Source: Mariannaea sp. PMI_226
Taxonomy: Eukaryota; Ascomycota; Sordariomycetes; Hypocreales; Nectriaceae
Assembly (NCBI GenBank): GCA_024336345.1
Contig: JANFOG010000001.1
Location: 2,232,001 to 2,296,000 of the forward strand
Direction: 5' to 3'
Length of the DNA: 64,000 bases
Position numbers and translations under genes: made by a program. The notes below the pieces were generated by a model, which was not told the origin of the DNA, did not search any database, and saw nothing but the letters and a program-made list of their open reading frames with translations. Position 1 is the first letter of the stretch. The number at the start of each line of letters is the position of its first letter. Positions 47,022 to 59,390 of the stretch are shown here, piece by piece.

Positions 47022-49132
47022 TGTGAGTTCTTAGAAGAATCGAGTTTAGTAAGGAAGTATGTGATTCGAAGTTTCTTTTCTTGAAATGCAGGTTCTGAGA
47101 GTTGCTGGAGAAACTCAAGTCGTGTTGTTGTGAAAAAGAAAGGTAAGTGAGCTTGACGGGAACGACTGGAGATGCGGGTTTTTGGTGGGCGACGAAGGAG
47201 GATTATCAGCCAACCACAGGCCAGGATATTCTTGAGTGTATCGATACTGTCAAGGCAGGGATATTAGTACCTAATGTACCCCTAATACTCTTCCTAGGCC
47301 CCGAAGATTCGAGCGGACGGCCTAGTGTGCGCGGGAGCTTGGGCTTTGGGGAGTTTATAGAGTTGACAGGGAACATATATGACCAAAAGGCTTCTGCTTC
47401 ATGAGAATACACACCTAGGTGGACATACCTGAACTCTGAAATACAGTTGGGGAAGTGGATTCAAGATTGATGGATGGTCGCTGTTGCCCTCATGTGCTTC
47501 CTGTGGGTGCCACTACAGCGGAAAGTGCCATCCACCCCTTAGTTGATGGGTCATTCCGATTGTGAAATATCGCAATCTTGGTTCTATCAATGAGGTGGAC
47601 AAGGTGCCTGACGTTCCAACAAAAGCCTAGATTATTCCATATTTCAACTGTAGAGAAATATATATCTTGGATTACATACCCTGCCTTATCTAACAAGGCA
47701 GCCATTCCAACAGACATGTTTGCCTACTTGCAAGTGACGCTTTGGTATTCAATATGTTTGTTACCTAGGCAACTATCAAGGTAGAAGCATTAAAGCTTGA
47801 TGGTAACCCCGCTCCTTTCATCGTCTTTTTTAGCGTTGCTATTCCTTGGTGTTGTGGTGTCGGGACCACACACCCAGGTGCCTCTACTGTTTTCCCTCTC
47901 TTCGCCGAAGCCGAAGGCTGCCACCAAATGCTACCTAAGCTACTCTTCTTATCCTGGAAAAATGTGCCAGCCCCGTGATGTATTTGCTTAAGTCCATCCT
48001 CAAAAGAAGACACAAACAGACCTAGGTTTCACACGCCATTAATTGTAGCCTTCCCGCAGGACAAGACTATCTTCGCATCTACTGTCAATGGAATCACAAA
48101 AGTCATTAGCAATCAAAACGAGGGCGGTATCACCTTGGCCGCGTCCCCAACGAAAGGTTTCAGAGGCAATTTCTTTTTGGAGTCCAGGTCAATACCTATG
48201 TTGTCACATCTCACCCACTAACTTATTTCATAGAATCATTCCAATTGTTGACGACGAAAGCTTCGTGGTCCCCTGAATGCCCCAACAACCCCCAAGTTTT
48301 TAAGACGCGTCGAGATTAATAGCATCAACTTTCAACAAATACTACTACTTTGAATAACCCTGAATCAAGTTGAATATGATTCCACCAAACACAACTTACT
48401 ATGTTTGTTCTGGAAGGAGCGAAAAGATGGGTTTGTCACGCTGGGGATGAAAAGGCCACAGACAGTAGTGAATCTAGGACAAGATATTGTAGACGAATAA
48501 GGAGCAACATGAGATCTATGAAGAGACTCCATACGCATTCCTGCTCTTGGTAGTGTGGTGGGAGCTGTGATATTCTTGCTCACGACTGTGCCATTACAGT
48601 CACAGAACAAACCGGCGATTGTACTCTTGAAGCAATCCTTGGCGAACTACCGAATCGCTTCCAAAAAATCGCTGCTTACGTTGGCTGAATCAAGGAGGGC
48701 AAGCGAGACCTGCCCCAAACTCCGACCACAATGATTTCGAATATCAATTTGCGAGCTTCCCACAGTAAATTCCTTACTTATGAACCCTAAGTAGTAACCC
48801 AATTGACAAGCTAACAGAATCCCTTCTAACTGATTAGAATAGAATGCAGATAACTTGCACATCCCCATAGTTGACCTGTTTGCCCTAGTTTACTTTCTAT
48901 GACTGAAAGGTAGATATAGATACCTAGGTGGGTGTGGATCGTTGATGGATCGCGAGAAAATAGCATCCTGAGGTATAGGTCCTTGTTACAAGCTACTTAA
49001 TCTGGTGGCATCGGGGACAATGCCGTTTCTTCTCATCGTGTGATTGGGTTCATGTACTGCTTCTCGACCTCCGGGTTTCAAGCAGCAACACATCACGTGA
49101 TGCTCACATGCTGGCTCATCTGAGCTTCTCTG
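47022..49132. other. Intergenic region upstream of the tRNA gene
   Basis: Two kb with no confident gene. A minus-strand frame at 48365-48868 and a short plus frame at 47800-47991 are discussed under findings and rejected items. Confidence 0.5.
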
Positions 49133-49223
49133 GTCTGGTGGTCTAGTGGTATGATTCTCGCTTAGGGACAACCCTACAGCATAGCTTGCGAGAGGTCCCG
49201 GGTTCAATCCCCGGCCAGACCCT
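49133..49223 (+). tRNA. tRNA-Pro (anticodon AGG) with a 19-nt intron
   Basis: The acceptor stem GGTCTGG (49133-49139) pairs with CCAGACC (49216-49222), and the discriminator is C49223. The D arm carries the A-box word TGGTCTAGTGG. The anticodon stem is CTCGC/GCGAG, with loop TTAGGGT after removal of a 19-nt intron at 49169-49187, so the anticodon AGG is 49165-49167. The T arm has GGTTCAATCCC (B box). The mature form resembles yeast tRNA-Pro(AGG). The gene lacks an encoded CCA. The intron position, one base after the anticodon, is the standard nuclear site. Confidence 0.95.
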
Positions 49224-49231
49224 TCTTTTTG
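49224..49231 (+). terminator. Pol III terminator of tRNA-Pro
   Basis: TTC followed by five T (49227-49231) directly after the tRNA is a normal RNA polymerase III stop signal. Confidence 0.8.
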
Positions 49232-49787
49232 AACTTCCAGACAGCAATTCGTTCTTTTTGCCTTCTTCTCCAAAGCTAATTTGTCATAAGAGCCCATTAA
49301 CGAGGCTAGAAGGTCGAGTTGCGCAGGGTAGCCTCCCGTAAATACGGCAAATAGGTTTTGAATCATCAGGGATCTAGAGGCAACACGTCTCCAGCTTCCA
49401 CAAACGTTGCGAAGGTGCTTCGACAGTGCTTCACTATTGGCGAGTTGCTGTGACTGTCTTGGTTTGGACACACCCCATTTGTCTGTCCCTGTTCTCACAT
49501 TGAGAGAAAAGCGGTTGCTGATGAGCAGACCAAACGTTTAAGATCGCCTACGAGCACAACTGGTTCAATACTGATATAGGGGTCACAGTAAATAATAGTT
49601 ATTCATTGCTGACAGAGATCAGAAAAAATGAATCCTGTATATGAGATGCGGGTATGTTTAAGACGCCATAAAAGATATACTGCCTAGGGATCTGCTATCG
49701 TACCCCCTGGATGCTGAACATCTATATAAAAATAAAAGCACATCTAAGTGAATTTCAAATTCCTTTAAGGACCTTGTTTGGAGTCCA
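49224..49787. other. Intergenic region
   Basis: It holds the tRNA terminator and the 3' region of the CFEM-like gene. No other feature was seen. Confidence 0.55.
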
Positions 49788-51059
49788 TTATGAGCTAGCT
49801 GGTAATTCCCATCGCTGAACGGGCTGTTCGGAAGCATGTGTGTACCCAGGCGGAGGACTTTGCGTCTGCCCCGGTAGCTCAGACGGTCGTCCCTCTCCCG
49901 ATATTTCACCTCGTGGGCTTTGACCGTCCATCTCAGGGCGCAAGGCAGAATCGCCATTGACCTCGTGGCGCCCTGTGGTATCTGTAGGTGTGGCAGTTGC
50001 TACAGTAGGAATGAATTGCACTTCCTGCCCATCAATCTCCCCCTTGGGTTTGACCGCGTCAGAAAGTTCGTTGATTTTGGAGTGAGGAGGCACAGTAGCG
50101 TTAACCGGCTTTCGATTAATAGGCATGGAGCCCATGGGAGGAGGGGCAACAGAGGTATTAGTTATGCCAGTCTCTGGAGATGGTTGGTTGTTAGGTGAAC
50201 CACGGCGTCTCCTCCAGAACCACCAGCCAAGCGCAGCGATCAGAATAGCCGCCACAGGAACCGCAACGCCCACCCCAATTTTCACAGAAGAATTGCTTTT
50301 CGAGTTGTGGCCATCGGAACTGGAAAGGGATCCGTCCGGGTTTACCCACAGGGTTGACGTTGCTTGAACGACTACTACAAAGAGGCAATTTGGTCAGCAC
50401 ATGGGAATTCCCAATTAGAGTAAATACAGGTGCAGGTACAGTACCTGAAGCAGGATCACAGGCACCAATACCATGATCAGCAGGAACTTACTCCGCGACT
50501 TGGTGGCCCCCGAGCCCCCCTCAGTGGTCTGCGTGACAATGGTCAATTGCGTCGTCGTCTCTGCGGCGCCAGGGTCTGCAGTCTTGCTGGGTTGTGCATC
50601 AGTCTCGCCGGTATCTTGCTCAGTGCCCGAGGTGGATGAGGAGGGTTCCTCAGTTGCTGTAGCTGGGTTGTACCACTTCGTGGCGCCAGGCTGTTTGAAA
50701 CCAGCCCCCATACAATAGGAGGCATATAAAGACTGCATCGACTTGAGGTCTCGAGTATAGTCCCCCCGGGCACATGAAGTTGAACCGCATCGGCTCATAA
50801 AGGTGTCTGCAACAGAGACAGAGGCAGACTCAGTAGCGCAATAACAAGCATTCTCATAAGGGGTATCGCAGCCCATAGCCTTGCCCATATCGGTGAAGAA
50901 ATGGTCGAATAGACAAGCTTCGAGACACTTGTGACCATCTGAAGGTAGGACCTCGCTGATCGAGACAGTATCTGCGGCTAAACTCAGCTGCACGAGTATG
51001 AGGATGGACGAGAACAGATGCAATAGACCAGCCATTCTAAATCGATTTGGTGTCTTCAT
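49788..51059 (-). CDS. Secreted/membrane protein with an 8-Cys CFEM-like domain
   Basis: Exons 50492-51059 and 49788-50374 on the minus strand encode 384 residues. The donor is a perfect GTAAGT; two acceptors three bases apart (50375 or 50372) would differ by one residue. The N-terminal 28 residues are a signal peptide (LLHLFSSILILVQLSLA). Residues 45-121 carry eight Cys with C-x3-C and C-x-C spacing (KCLEAC, MGCD, ACYC, SRC, TSC, ASYC), similar to CFEM domains of fungal surface proteins that bind heme or act as adhesins. A Ser/Thr/Glu-rich linker leads to one membrane helix at about 221-242 (VGVAVPVAAILIAALGWWFW) and an Arg-rich stop transfer, then a cytoplasmic tail rich in Pro/Gly. If the intron is kept, translation ends in a hydrophobic tail instead (see findings). 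CFEM assignment is moderate because the spacing is looser than the consensus. Confidence 0.78.
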
Positions 51060-54000
51060 CGGAGTGACTGTCAGACAAGACTCTTGCCTGTGAGTTATGA
51101 ATACAAAGGATATCAGTGTGAGGAAAGCGAAACGGAGAACAAATAAGAAACTACAACAAGCAAGAATACATAAAACTGGAGAGGCAGAGATCTTAAGGAA
51201 CCACGCGAGGACTCTATCTCTATGCCAGGCTTACTATCATGCGGACGATAATTGCCCCGGTTTCCCTAATAACCAGTGACAGGGAACAAACAATCCTTGG
51301 CCCGAAGTAAAGACGATCCCTCAAACATGTTGGGTAGTGAATGCCTTCCAACGTGGGAATGGCAGCCCGGGATGGTTAAGGTTAGAAATAAGGCTCCAGG
51401 GGTTGAAGAGCTGCTATTGGCTGGGTATTGTATTAATGCTGTCTCAAGACTTGGGAATGTGGGTGGTTTGATTGTTATCCCGGGATATGAAAGCAGCTAG
51501 TCGAAGACCTCAAACGCTAGTATTCCGCACATATGCAAGTCGAGCCTGGGGAAAAGAGAATGGCCTCACAAGCGTCGGGGATTTGAGAGTGAAGGGCATC
51601 GAAAATATAAGAAGGAACGATCTTGGTTGTAGGATGAATTTTTGTTGGACGTGGGCGAGTGTAAGAAGAGAGAAGCAGTAATCGAAGACTGCTCAAATCT
51701 ACTGGACTGTCCGGTTCACAAGGAAATTGAGACTTCCACCTTTTAACACCTGCCCACAAGCGGTGATGATGATGAACTGGAAATAAAACTTCATAATTTT
51801 GACGCGCTTTGAGGATATGGTCGATCGACCGTGTAGTTCCTTCAACGCCTAGGCTGACCCAGGTTCATAGGTTGGCTGCTCATTGCAAGAAGATAGGTAA
51901 GATCTCGGGCCAGCGAGGTTGCTTTAGCTCATGCTAAAAGCGAAGGTTAGGGTTCCCGGTACAGAGTGCAACGTTCTAAGCTCGTTGATTGGGTATATTC
52001 TGGCAAAGGATCTTGCTGAAAATTGAGCGATGCCAAGGGTGTGGAGGTTCACTTGAGGAGTTGTATCGCATTGTGATACTAATTTCGGAGAGCCATGTCC
52101 GGTTGGGCATGCAGCAGGGATTCCTTACTATTAAATGAGCGCTGATCACTTTCGCTCTTCAAAAGAGATGAATTTACTAATATGCGTATTCGATCTCTTG
52201 TTTGGAGTGGGTATGCAATACAGACTGCAGGGCTTCTTAGTAGCTGATCTCGGCATGGCCTGAAGAGAGTGTGCAACATGATGGTCGCAACGAGAATGCG
52301 ACGCGGAAATCAATGAGCATGTATGTGTTACTGTCGGTGCGCATTCTCAGATGTGGCGGCAAGCCTCACTCAAAAGAGTCAAAAGAGCGGGACAATTTAA
52401 TCGAGGCGCTGATTCGCGAGCTAAACCTAGGTGCCATCGTTACACACAGGAAATCGAGAAGCCAAAATGGTAGTGATTGCGCTGAGATGCTGACTTCCCG
52501 TACAGATCATTGAGACACATGCTAAAGACCCGCCCATTGGGGGCTAGGACTTCCTTCTCCTTGATATATGCGTACCTCTTTATGCAGTCATGAATCCAGT
52601 GTGTCTTGGGGAGCCAGATGATTGAGAACCCCCAGTTGCCGTCAGCGTGCACGAGACATGGCCTCGTGGAGAGATGGCGCTTGGTTGCGCAGCGGTAATG
52701 GTGTGCATGCAGTACAGGCCATGTTCAGGGCCGGCGCATGCGTCTTCTCGTTTGTGTCTGAATGGACTGGACTGGACTGGACCGGACTGAGTGCTTGCTT
52801 GGGCAACATGCAACGGTCAAGTGGGTTGTGGAGTGGTCTCGCATCGACCATGCAGGTCGGCAATGCCTGCGATTCCTTGTTTTTATGTGCTTATTATGCG
52901 TAGGTACTACCCCGAGGTCATATTTGAAATACTTTGAGTGCAATACCATGTCTTACGACCACGTTGACCGCGCTATGGAAGAGAAAATAATCGGCAACGG
53001 ACAGCAAAGCGAGGCTCAGCTGCATGCCAGACTAAGCGAAGTAGGCCGGAACGGAGCTGGGTCGGGGTCATTTTCTTCGACTTACGTACGTACTGCAGCA
53101 AGAGTGAAAAGTGGTGGCGAAGTGCACGACGTCTTATCAATTATTGGTAGGTAGGTTCTTACTTGTCAGACGTTTGGGTGGACTTTGCGGCGGTTCCTTC
53201 GAGGGGAGTATTTTTGGACCATCATCCACTAACTAAATAAGACGGGAACGCACCATCGATATGCCTCACCTTATTTTGGTCAACCTTGATTGCACTGCCT
53301 GGCTCCAACAGCCCGGCTACCTTGAAGACCTACTAACTACATAGTGCATATTACTGTACCACACCAGACTGGCAATATGAAAAAAAAATAAAAATTGAAA
53401 AAAAATTAAGGTTGACTTTCACACTACTTTGAGAGCCTGCCGAAGAGTGGGTGATTTGGTTATTGGAAATAGTGTGGCATAGAATGGTCCAGCCAGAGAG
53501 CAGCTGAGGCAATGTTGCCTCCGAAGTTCGACCTATACTCCATAACTTACCTACCTCAAGGCTTGGATTGCAAAGGTAGCAAGGTAGGTAGGGCACCAAA
53601 AGGTAAGTGGGGAGGCGGTAAGGGCTTATCGAACTTACAGTAACTGAGGTGATCCATACAAACGGCTCGTCAATTTTCATCTCACAAAAGTCACTTATCT
53701 GGTTAGCTTCCATCTTCACTTCGTTTCCACAGGCAAATGGCAAACATCCAGAACGCCTTGCCTGAAAGTTAGAGCCCATGGAGGTCATTGGACGACGACA
53801 CACGGCCCATCTGGACCCTGCTCGACTGCAAGTCTGGCGGGGGCGGGACGGGGCTCGGCCCCAAACCTGCTTACACTGCGTTACGTAGGAGGTGGTACGT
53901 ATCACGAAATACGCCATGGCTGAGGTGTCGGGCTGATGGCTGAACCATAGCTGACGGTACTAGTGTCTTGGAATCGGGGGTAGGACTGAAGAGCAGGTAG

Positions 54001-55188
54001 TCTAATCTTTTTGATCAAAAAGTCATGGGAGGAAAGATGGACGATGGTCAACGTTTATTAACTTGGGCTCCCCATGCGAGGTTTACTCCTCTATTCTCTC
54101 TCTCGTCCTCTTCCTTTCTCCGCTCCTCCCCCTTCTTCATTTTCCCCTGTTGCCTTCGTCGACAGTGCAGGGAAGAGGTGCTGGGTATTGGTGTATCAGT
54201 GAGCTGCCTGCCCACCAACTAAGGTATACCTAAGCTCTGGTACTTCGTACGCATCCTTCTCAAGGCAAATCCTCCCTGGCGCCGAGGCCACGACGACGCT
54301 TTCTGAGGCGAACCAGCCATTCCCGAACTCGTACCCCAAACCCCAAAAGGCCTGCCCAAGCCACCACGAGCGACGTCACACAAGTCGATCCCAACTGCCG
54401 CCGAGGAAATCCATTCCTTCGACCCCATTTACGAGTGATCGCTTTGGCTGTTGCACAGTGGACAGGCTTGTTTAATATAGGGGAAACACGGACTGCTGAT
54501 CGTCCTGGCTAGTGTTTGAAACACGGATCCTCGGTTGCCCCTTTGATCCTTGGACACTGCAGTGGTTAATTACTGAACTCCTCGACGGAAGTAACTTGAC
54601 GGGGGAAGCCTTCATTCCTCCTCAGACCTCCTACTTCGTACCTCTGGGTCCAGAGGCTCCGATCCTCTCCCCCCCCACTAGAGCCTCTAAGCCACTCAGC
54701 AGCAACGACCATCTTGCCAACCAACCAAGTCGGGTTAATCGCTTGTCTGTCTGTGACATTTTTCATCAGCTTGAAACCACGAGCTTTCTCTTTTGTCCTA
54801 CTTGGTACAAAGCGCCCCCCCTTGTGTTCAGCAGCGCCGTTCGCAAGTCTTCATTCTTGCTCATCACAGTTTCTGGTGGAAAAAAAAAAACCCTTTGCGA
54901 CCTGCGAGACATTGCGACGCCAGTGCATTTCTCTTTGCGCTCTCCTGCACTCTGTGCGTCTGTTACCTACCCGTTGCGTTGTTGTTGACCACAGCATTGG
55001 CGCGCTGGTGTTGATAACGTGTGTGATTCGACAGCTGCTTGGTCCCCTGGCAACCACCGGCTACCCATCTCGAGGGTCTTTTCGACGTGCAGCAACATTC
55101 TTTTGGGCCACACCAGCCAAAGAAAAACCACCTTTCTTTCGAATTCTTGTCAACGGAGCGCCTTGGGTGCGCATAAACTATAGCCATC
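51060..55188. promoter_or_regulatory. Long upstream region and leader of the chitin synthase gene
   Basis: Four kb with no convincing gene. It contains a (GGACT)n tract at 52763-52789, a poly-A stretch at 53380-53405, and CT-rich leader sequence from about 54080. The 158-codon frame at 54512-54988 would be in the leader of the chitin synthase mRNA and lacks family features. Confidence 0.5.
52763..52789. repeat. (TGGAC)n tandem repeat
   Basis: Four TGGAC-type units with one change (TGGACC, then GGACTG) in untranslated DNA. Confidence 0.85.
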
Positions 55189-58100
55189 ATGTCGTACGAA
55201 CGTTTAGGTGAGTCCATGGCATTCCCCTCGTAACCCCCTTCCCTGCCTCGCTGCCAGTTGGCATTGAAGCTCCCCTTCCCCGTTCCTTCTCTTCTACCTC
55301 ACATGAAACCCCCTCCACCCTTGGTCCCACGCCCCTGGCTTTTTGTTCGAGATTGCGATTTGCATACTTGCGATTTGGGAGTTGAGCGGCGCTGGGATTT
55401 CTCTTCCTTCTCTTCATCTTGTTCGCTCTCTCTGAACTCCTGTTCATCTATTCTGTCTCTCCCTTTTTCTCTCACGCAAGCAAACACTTTGTGTGTCGCA
55501 GGTTCGACTGAACAAGCTTGTGCCTTGTACCAGAGTGAAGAACCTAAGCCATTGTGACGGAGCTTGTTCTTAGTCGTTTCTAGCCTACTACATCTTCTAC
55601 TTCCTCACTTGAATCGTCCGGATATTGCTTCTTTGAACTTACCCCTAACCTTCACCTTTAATAGACGACAATTACTACAACAACCAGATGGACCGTCGCG
55701 GCCAACACCGGACGCCTTCTCCAGGCCAGCAAGGCTACAATCTTGATGATGAGCCCTACGGCCACCAGGGCTATTCGCAATCGCATCTCAACATGCCCTC
55801 TGCTGACATGCATCGAATGGGGACACCAAGCGACCACTTGACCCTTAACCCTGCCGTGAGTGCTTCCGGCGCCTCGTTGAGTTTGCTCTGCGCCACAGAA
55901 GAATGGCTGCTAATATGAATCCGTTCATAGTATTCCGATGTCAATGTCTCCCACGATGGTTATGGAGACTACTCTGTGAATCCTGAGAGACATCATGACG
56001 CCTACGGCAACCAACCTTACCAACCGAATCCCCAGGAGGGCTACGACGAGTATTTCGATGACCACCGACCTATGCTGGGACACCAGACTTCCAATCTGAC
56101 GAATGAACCTTACGATCAGCCAACGCCCCCGCCTCCACCCTCAACAGCAGGAGGAGGACTTTCGCGAGCGAAGACTGTCAGGAAGAAGGTTGAGCTGTAC
56201 CGTGGAAACTTGGTGCTTGATTGCCCTGTCCCTCCTGCTCTTCTGAGCCAGAACCCCCACGGCGAGCGAGACGAGTTTACGCATATGCGATATTCTGCGG
56301 TCACCTGTGATCCCAATCAATTCTACGAGTCAAATTTCACCTTACGACAGAAGCTCTTCAGCAAGTCGCGTCATACTGAGCTATTCATTGTGGTAACCAT
56401 GTACAACGAGGACGATGTTCTCTTTGCTCGAACCATGATGGGTGTTTTCAAAAATGTTGAGTACATGTGCAACCGGCCGAACAGCAAGACGTGGGGCAAG
56501 GACGCTTGGAAGAAGATTGTAGTGTGTGTCGTGAGTGATGGTCGTGCCAAAATTAATCCACGAACAAGGTCTTTGTTGGCTGGTATGGGCGTGTACCAAG
56601 AAGGCATTGCGCAGCAGAAGGTCAATGACGACGAGGTCACAGCACACGTTTACGAATACACGACGCAGACCCATTTGCAGCTCAAGAACGACGTCGTCTC
56701 GTTGGTGCACAGGCGTCAGCCCGTGCAGATTCTTTTCTGTCTCAAGGAGAAGAACGCCAAGAAGATCAACTCTCACAGATGGTTCTTCTCAGCCTTTGGC
56801 CGCGTGCTCGATCCCAACATTTGCGTTCTTATCGATGCTGGTACTCGTCCTGGCGGCAATTCCATCTACCACTTGTGGAAGGCTTTCGACCTGGAGCCAA
56901 TGTGTGCGGGCTCTTGTGGTGAAATCAAGGCCATGTTGGGTACTGGTGGAAAGTATCTCTTGAACCCGCTCGTTGCTGCGCAAAACTTCGAATACAAGAT
57001 GAGCAACATTCTCGACAAGCCTCTAGAATCAGCATTTGGTTTCATTTCGGTGTTGCCCGGTGCTTTCTCAGCCTACCGATACGTTGCTTTGCAGAATGAC
57101 AAGAACGGGCAGGGACCGCTGGAAAAGTATTTCCTGGGAGAGACGCTGCATGGTGGAGGTGAGGCAGGTCTATTCGAATCCAACATGTACTTGGCTGAGG
57201 ATCGTATTCTTTGCTTCGAATTGGTTACCAAGCGAAACTGCCACTGGATTCTGCAATATGTCAAATCCGCTACTGGCGAGACTGATGTTCCGGATACTGT
57301 TACCGAACTTATCCTTCAGCGACGTCGTTGGCTAAACGGATCGTTCTTCGCCGCTATTTATGCCATTGCCCACTTCCACGACTTCTTCCGATCGGATCAT
57401 AGTGCTTTCCGCAAATTCGCCTTCTTCATTGAGTTCATCTTCAATACTATCAACATGATTTTCGCTTGGTTCGCCATTGGTAACTTCTTTCTGGTTTTCA
57501 AGATTCTCACCACCAGTTTGGGAGACCCAACTCTACTCGGTCGAACCGGAGAGATTCTTGGTGTTATTTTCACCTGGCTCTACGGCGTCTGCTTGATCAC
57601 CTGTTTTGTACTGTCACTTGGAAACCGACCTGCTGGATCCGGAAAGCTCTACGGAAGTATGGTTTGGTTCTGGGCTGGTTTGATGATGTAAGTGCCGCTT
57701 TTCTTTTCCAACCACGCTGCGTTGACCGCTAATTCTTTGTTTCTAGATACCTCCTTTTCGCTGCCATTTTCATCTCTGTCAAGGCGATTATTGCTGATGT
57801 CAACGATGCAGACGGCTTCAGCATCGATCAACTCTTTAAGAACAAGGTTTTCTACACGCTGATCGTTTCCGTCATGTCGACCTATGGACTTTGGATCTTG
57901 GCCTCTCTGCTCATGTTCGATCCTTGGCACATGGTCACGTCTCTAGTCCAGTACATGCTTCTGACCCCTTCGTTCACAAACGTTCTTAACGTCTACGCTT
58001 TCTGTAACACTCACGATGTGTCTTGGGGAACCAAGGGTGATGACAAAGCTGCTCCTATCGGTCACGCCAAGGTTGAAAATGGCGAAATCAAAGCTGATTT

Positions 58101-58467
58101 GCCGTCGGAGGACAGCCTTGACGCCCAGTACCACCGCGAACTCACTGTTTTCAACCACAAATTCGTTCCTGAGAAGAAGGACCCCACTCCTAGTCAGCTG
58201 CAAGAGAAGCAGATGGATTACTACAAGGGTGTGCGAACAGGTGTCGTTCTGATCTGGATGATCCTCAACTTTGCGCTTGCGGCTGTGGTCTTGAGTTCGG
58301 CAGGCCTAGAGAAGATCACACCCGGCGACAATGATAACGAGGACGTGGCGCTGGCCCGCTCCAATATCTACCTGAATGTCGTCTTGTGGAGTGTTGCAGG
58401 CCTTAGTGCTTTCAAGTTCTTGGGAGCCATGTGGTTTCTTATTGTTCGCATGTTCCGTGGCGTCTAA
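55189..58467 (+). CDS. Chitin synthase, class III
   Basis: Four exons (55189-55207, 55665-55855, 55931-57687, 57747-58467) encode 895 residues. The enzyme polymerises UDP-GlcNAc into chitin at hyphal tips. The first exon is only 19 nt and is followed by a 457-nt intron, long for a fungus. The catalytic core has [20 protein letters not shown], a VVSDGRAKI strand, AEDR at 492-495 and the QRRRW motif at 533-537. [19 protein letters not shown] and the [20 protein letters not shown] stretch point to class III (Neurospora chs-1, Aspergillus chsB) rather than I or II, which have ADVF/ADIF there. The N-terminal 160 residues are Tyr/Asn/Gly/Pro-rich. Several membrane helices follow the core. The CWI kinase Slt2 elsewhere in the window is in the same wall-maintenance network. 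Confidence 0.95.
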
Positions 58468-59390
58468 TCACGCACGACGATTATCGACAGGGCGCGCTTC
58501 TTGTTCGCACGAAGCCAGTTCAAGCTATACCCCCTTCGTTTTCTTTTGGACGTTTGCCCCCCTGCAGATTTCTTTTTCTTTTTTTTTGTTTTAGCCTTGG
58601 AGTACTGTGACTGCTGAAGTTGGCGTGTACCCGTGTATTTTGACAGTTGTCAAGAGTCTTTTTTTTCATGTTCACAGGATGTAAAGCCGCCCGATGCTCG
58701 GGTAGGGCGTTTGGGCTGCCAATGGGGTTGGAGGCTTAGATATATACACACGTTAGGATGACAAATATAACGACCTAGTGTTCATACAGAGATGGTAATA
58801 TGGCTCATATCTGTGAGGCATAAAGTATGGCTCGATATCTACTATGTTATAACTACCTGCTTCTGCACGTGAAGAATTGTTTTTGAGCAGGCTTTGCTAC
58901 GGTATCATGCTCCCCGCCTCATCTGACCAGCCTGATGCATGCGTACCATATGGTGACAATGGTGGGTGCATTATCCGTTCAGAGCCTCCCAAATATCTGG
59001 CCCACACAGTCTGACAAGCGGCTGGCGGATACCGTCACACGACGGAAGCATTAAGGCTAGACCTGATATGGTATGAATCTCGATTCTCACAATGTGGGGT
59101 AGTAGAGGACGATGACCGGGGCAGTACAGTAGCATCATCTCGCATCCTGGCCTTGCAGCTAGCTGGGTGATAACGGGAGAAAGCGACGCAAAGGAAGGAA
59201 GGAGGCTCAGTTTTGGGACGGATTGGTTCTGGAAAATCCAGCAGCCCGGATAATTGAGACGAAGATTGAGTGAGTACGTTTCTCTCCCCAAGTTGGGGTT
59301 GTCGAAGGGAATTCTCAAGACTTCCAAGAACTTTGCTCCCCCTCTCTCTTTACCTCACTTTCACCGTCGCTTCTCAACGCAATTGGAACG
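58468..59390. promoter_or_regulatory. Intergenic region and leader of the Zn2Cys6 gene
   Basis: It holds the 3' region of the chitin synthase gene and the promoter of the following regulator. No RNA gene was recognised. Confidence 0.55.

Noticed and set aside
47800..47991. 63-codon plus-strand frame with a signal-peptide-like start (MVTPLLSSSFLALLFLGVVV)
   Set aside because: Too short, only two Cys, no splice partner and no family; hydrophobic starts of this size arise by chance. It could be a small secreted protein if transcripts support it.
48986..49498. 170-codon minus-strand frame
   Set aside because: It overlaps the tRNA-Pro gene in antisense; the stretch GLNPGPLASYAV is the translated reverse of the tRNA T arm and anticodon region, a common artefact.
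53351..53917. 188-codon minus-strand frame
   Set aside because: Contains low-complexity Phe/Ile from a poly-A tract, with no recognisable domain or splice signals in support.
54512..54988. 158-codon frame upstream of the chitin synthase
   Set aside because: It lies in the CT-rich leader region and has no protein-like features; at most it is a long upstream frame.
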